Below are positions 63,320 to 64,000 of a DNA stretch of 64,000 nt, piece by piece (position 1 is the first letter of the stretch; each line of letters starts with the position of its first letter). Below the pieces are notes generated by a model. That model saw only the letters and a list, made by a program, of their open reading frames with translations. It was not told the DNA's origin and ran no database searches. Both the position numbers and the translations under genes were made by a program. Origin of the DNA: Corallococcus soli (GTDB taxonomy: Bacteria > Myxococcota > Myxococcia > Myxococcales > Myxococcaceae); the NCBI RefSeq assembly GCF_014930455.1, contig NZ_JAAIYO010000008.1, positions 288,367 to 352,366 of the forward strand. Direction: 5' to 3'.

Positions 63320-63978
63320 GCGCCGCGAAGGCGAAGAAGGTGGCCCGGCCGGGACGCTTCATCGTCCTGGAGGGCCTGGACGGCGCGGGCACCACCACGC
63401 AGACGGAGCGGCTGGCCTCGGCGCTGCGGGCGGACGGGCACGCGGTGGTGACGACGCGCGAGCCCTCCGACGGGCCCGTGGGCACGATGCTGCGCCAGGC
63501 CCTCACGGGGCGCCTGGGGCTGCCGCAGGGACGGGGCCCGCTGGCGCCGGAGACGCTGGCGCTGCTGTTCGCGGCGGACCGCACGGACCACCTCCACGCG
63601 CGGGTGCTGCCGGCGCTGGAGGAGGGCAAGGTCGTGCTGTGCGACCGGTACGTGCTGTCCTCGCTGGCGTACCAGGGCGCGAGCCTGCCCATGGCGTGGG
63701 TGGACATGGTGAACGCACACGCGGTGTCGCCGGACCTGACGCTGTTCGTGGGCGTGGACCCCAAGGTCGCGGCGAAGCGCCGGGCCGTGCGCGGAGGCCC
63801 CGCGGAGCTGTTCGAAGCGGACGAGGCCCAGCGCCGCATCGCGAAGCAGTACCTGAAGGCCATCACGCTCCGGGAGAAGCGCGAGCGCATCGTCCGCATC
63901 GACGGGGAGCTGTCCGTGGCGGCGGTGACGGACGCGTGCCTGCTGGAAGTGCGGCGGGTGCTCGCGCGCAAGCGCTGA
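63316..63978 (+). CDS. tmk: Thymidylate kinase with altered P-loop
   Basis: 220-residue dTMP kinase. The family blocks are FIVLEGLDGAG (P-loop region), TREPSDGPVG, LCDRYVLSSLAYQG (DRY motif) and TLFVGVDP. The P-loop reads GAGTTTQ: the otherwise near-invariant lysine is threonine (T26). The rest of the fold looks intact. It makes dTDP for DNA synthesis. The GTG start overlaps the upstream stop (GTGA). The last 22 bases of the window after its stop hold nothing. Confidence 0.9.
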   Translation: MSAAKAKKVARPGRFIVLEGLDGAGTTTQTERLASALRADGHAVVTTREPSDGPVGTMLRQALTGRLGLPQGRGPLAPETLALLFAADRTDHLHARVLPALEEGKVVLCDRYVLSSLAYQGASLPMAWVDMVNAHAVSPDLTLFVGVDPKVAAKRRAVRGGPAELFEADEAQRRIAKQYLKAITLREKRERIVRIDGELSVAAVTDACLLEVRRVLARKR

Positions 63979-64000
63979 GCGCCGGTCGGGCCCGCGCCCG

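Overview
The window comes from a very GC-rich genome with long genes, many secreted lipoproteins, fused signalling proteins, several desaturases and a nonribosomal peptide synthetase. Together these point to a myxobacterium of the Myxococcus/Corallococcus group. This is inferred from gene content and codon use; no rRNA or tRNA gene is present to confirm it.

Layout. 1-2233 is the 3' end of an NRPS gene (end of a condensation domain, a predicted glycine-activating adenylation domain and a carrier domain). 2349-7259 holds redox genes: a triheme cytochrome c, a small membrane protein, and an OmcA/MtrC-like multiheme lipoprotein followed by a second lipoprotein. 7368-13720 carries small unknown genes, a LOG-family protein and a 1435-residue cyclase/ATPase/TPR protein resembling soluble adenylyl cyclase. 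13823-22455 has two desaturases, a radical SAM protein, a phosphate-transport pair, a macrodomain protein and an M28 peptidase. 22507-32434 is envelope, lipid and housekeeping material: lytic transglycosylase, D15-type outer-membrane protein, PlsC acyltransferase, MaoC dehydratase, third desaturase, peptide deformylase and an old yellow enzyme.

32456-34146 is a lower-GC accessory insert: a DUF3396 immunity gene and, upstream of it, a lipoprotein with a nuclease-like C-terminus that is interrupted by one in-frame amber codon. This looks like a decayed SitA-type outer-membrane-exchange toxin with its immunity gene retained. 34185-46661 holds an MBL-fold hydrolase, a flavin monooxygenase, alpha/beta hydrolases, a pair of DUF4139 proteins, two predicted peptidoglycan hydrolases, an alkyltransferase-like protein, a DUF2339 protein and a YebC protein.

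The most interesting region is 47772-53561. An ECF sigma factor gene overlaps a gene for one 1000-residue protein that joins an anti-sigma zinc finger, a transmembrane segment, TPR-like helices and a C-terminal CHAT (caspase-like) protease domain; a small exported protein follows. A promoter-like motif, (G/C)GAATA-N14-CGTAA, lies before the exported protein and before each of two paralogous lipoprotein genes just upstream. A related GGGAACC-N14-CGTCGG site precedes the sigma gene. This suggests a self-contained surface-sensing regulon.

53796-63978 ends the window with a repeat-bearing lipoprotein, an FHA protein, a Gre factor, RecG, protein-isoaspartate methyltransferase, a zinc-ribbon protein overlapping threonine synthase, a RibBA protein whose GTP cyclohydrolase half looks degenerate, a small membrane protein and a thymidylate kinase with an altered P-loop.
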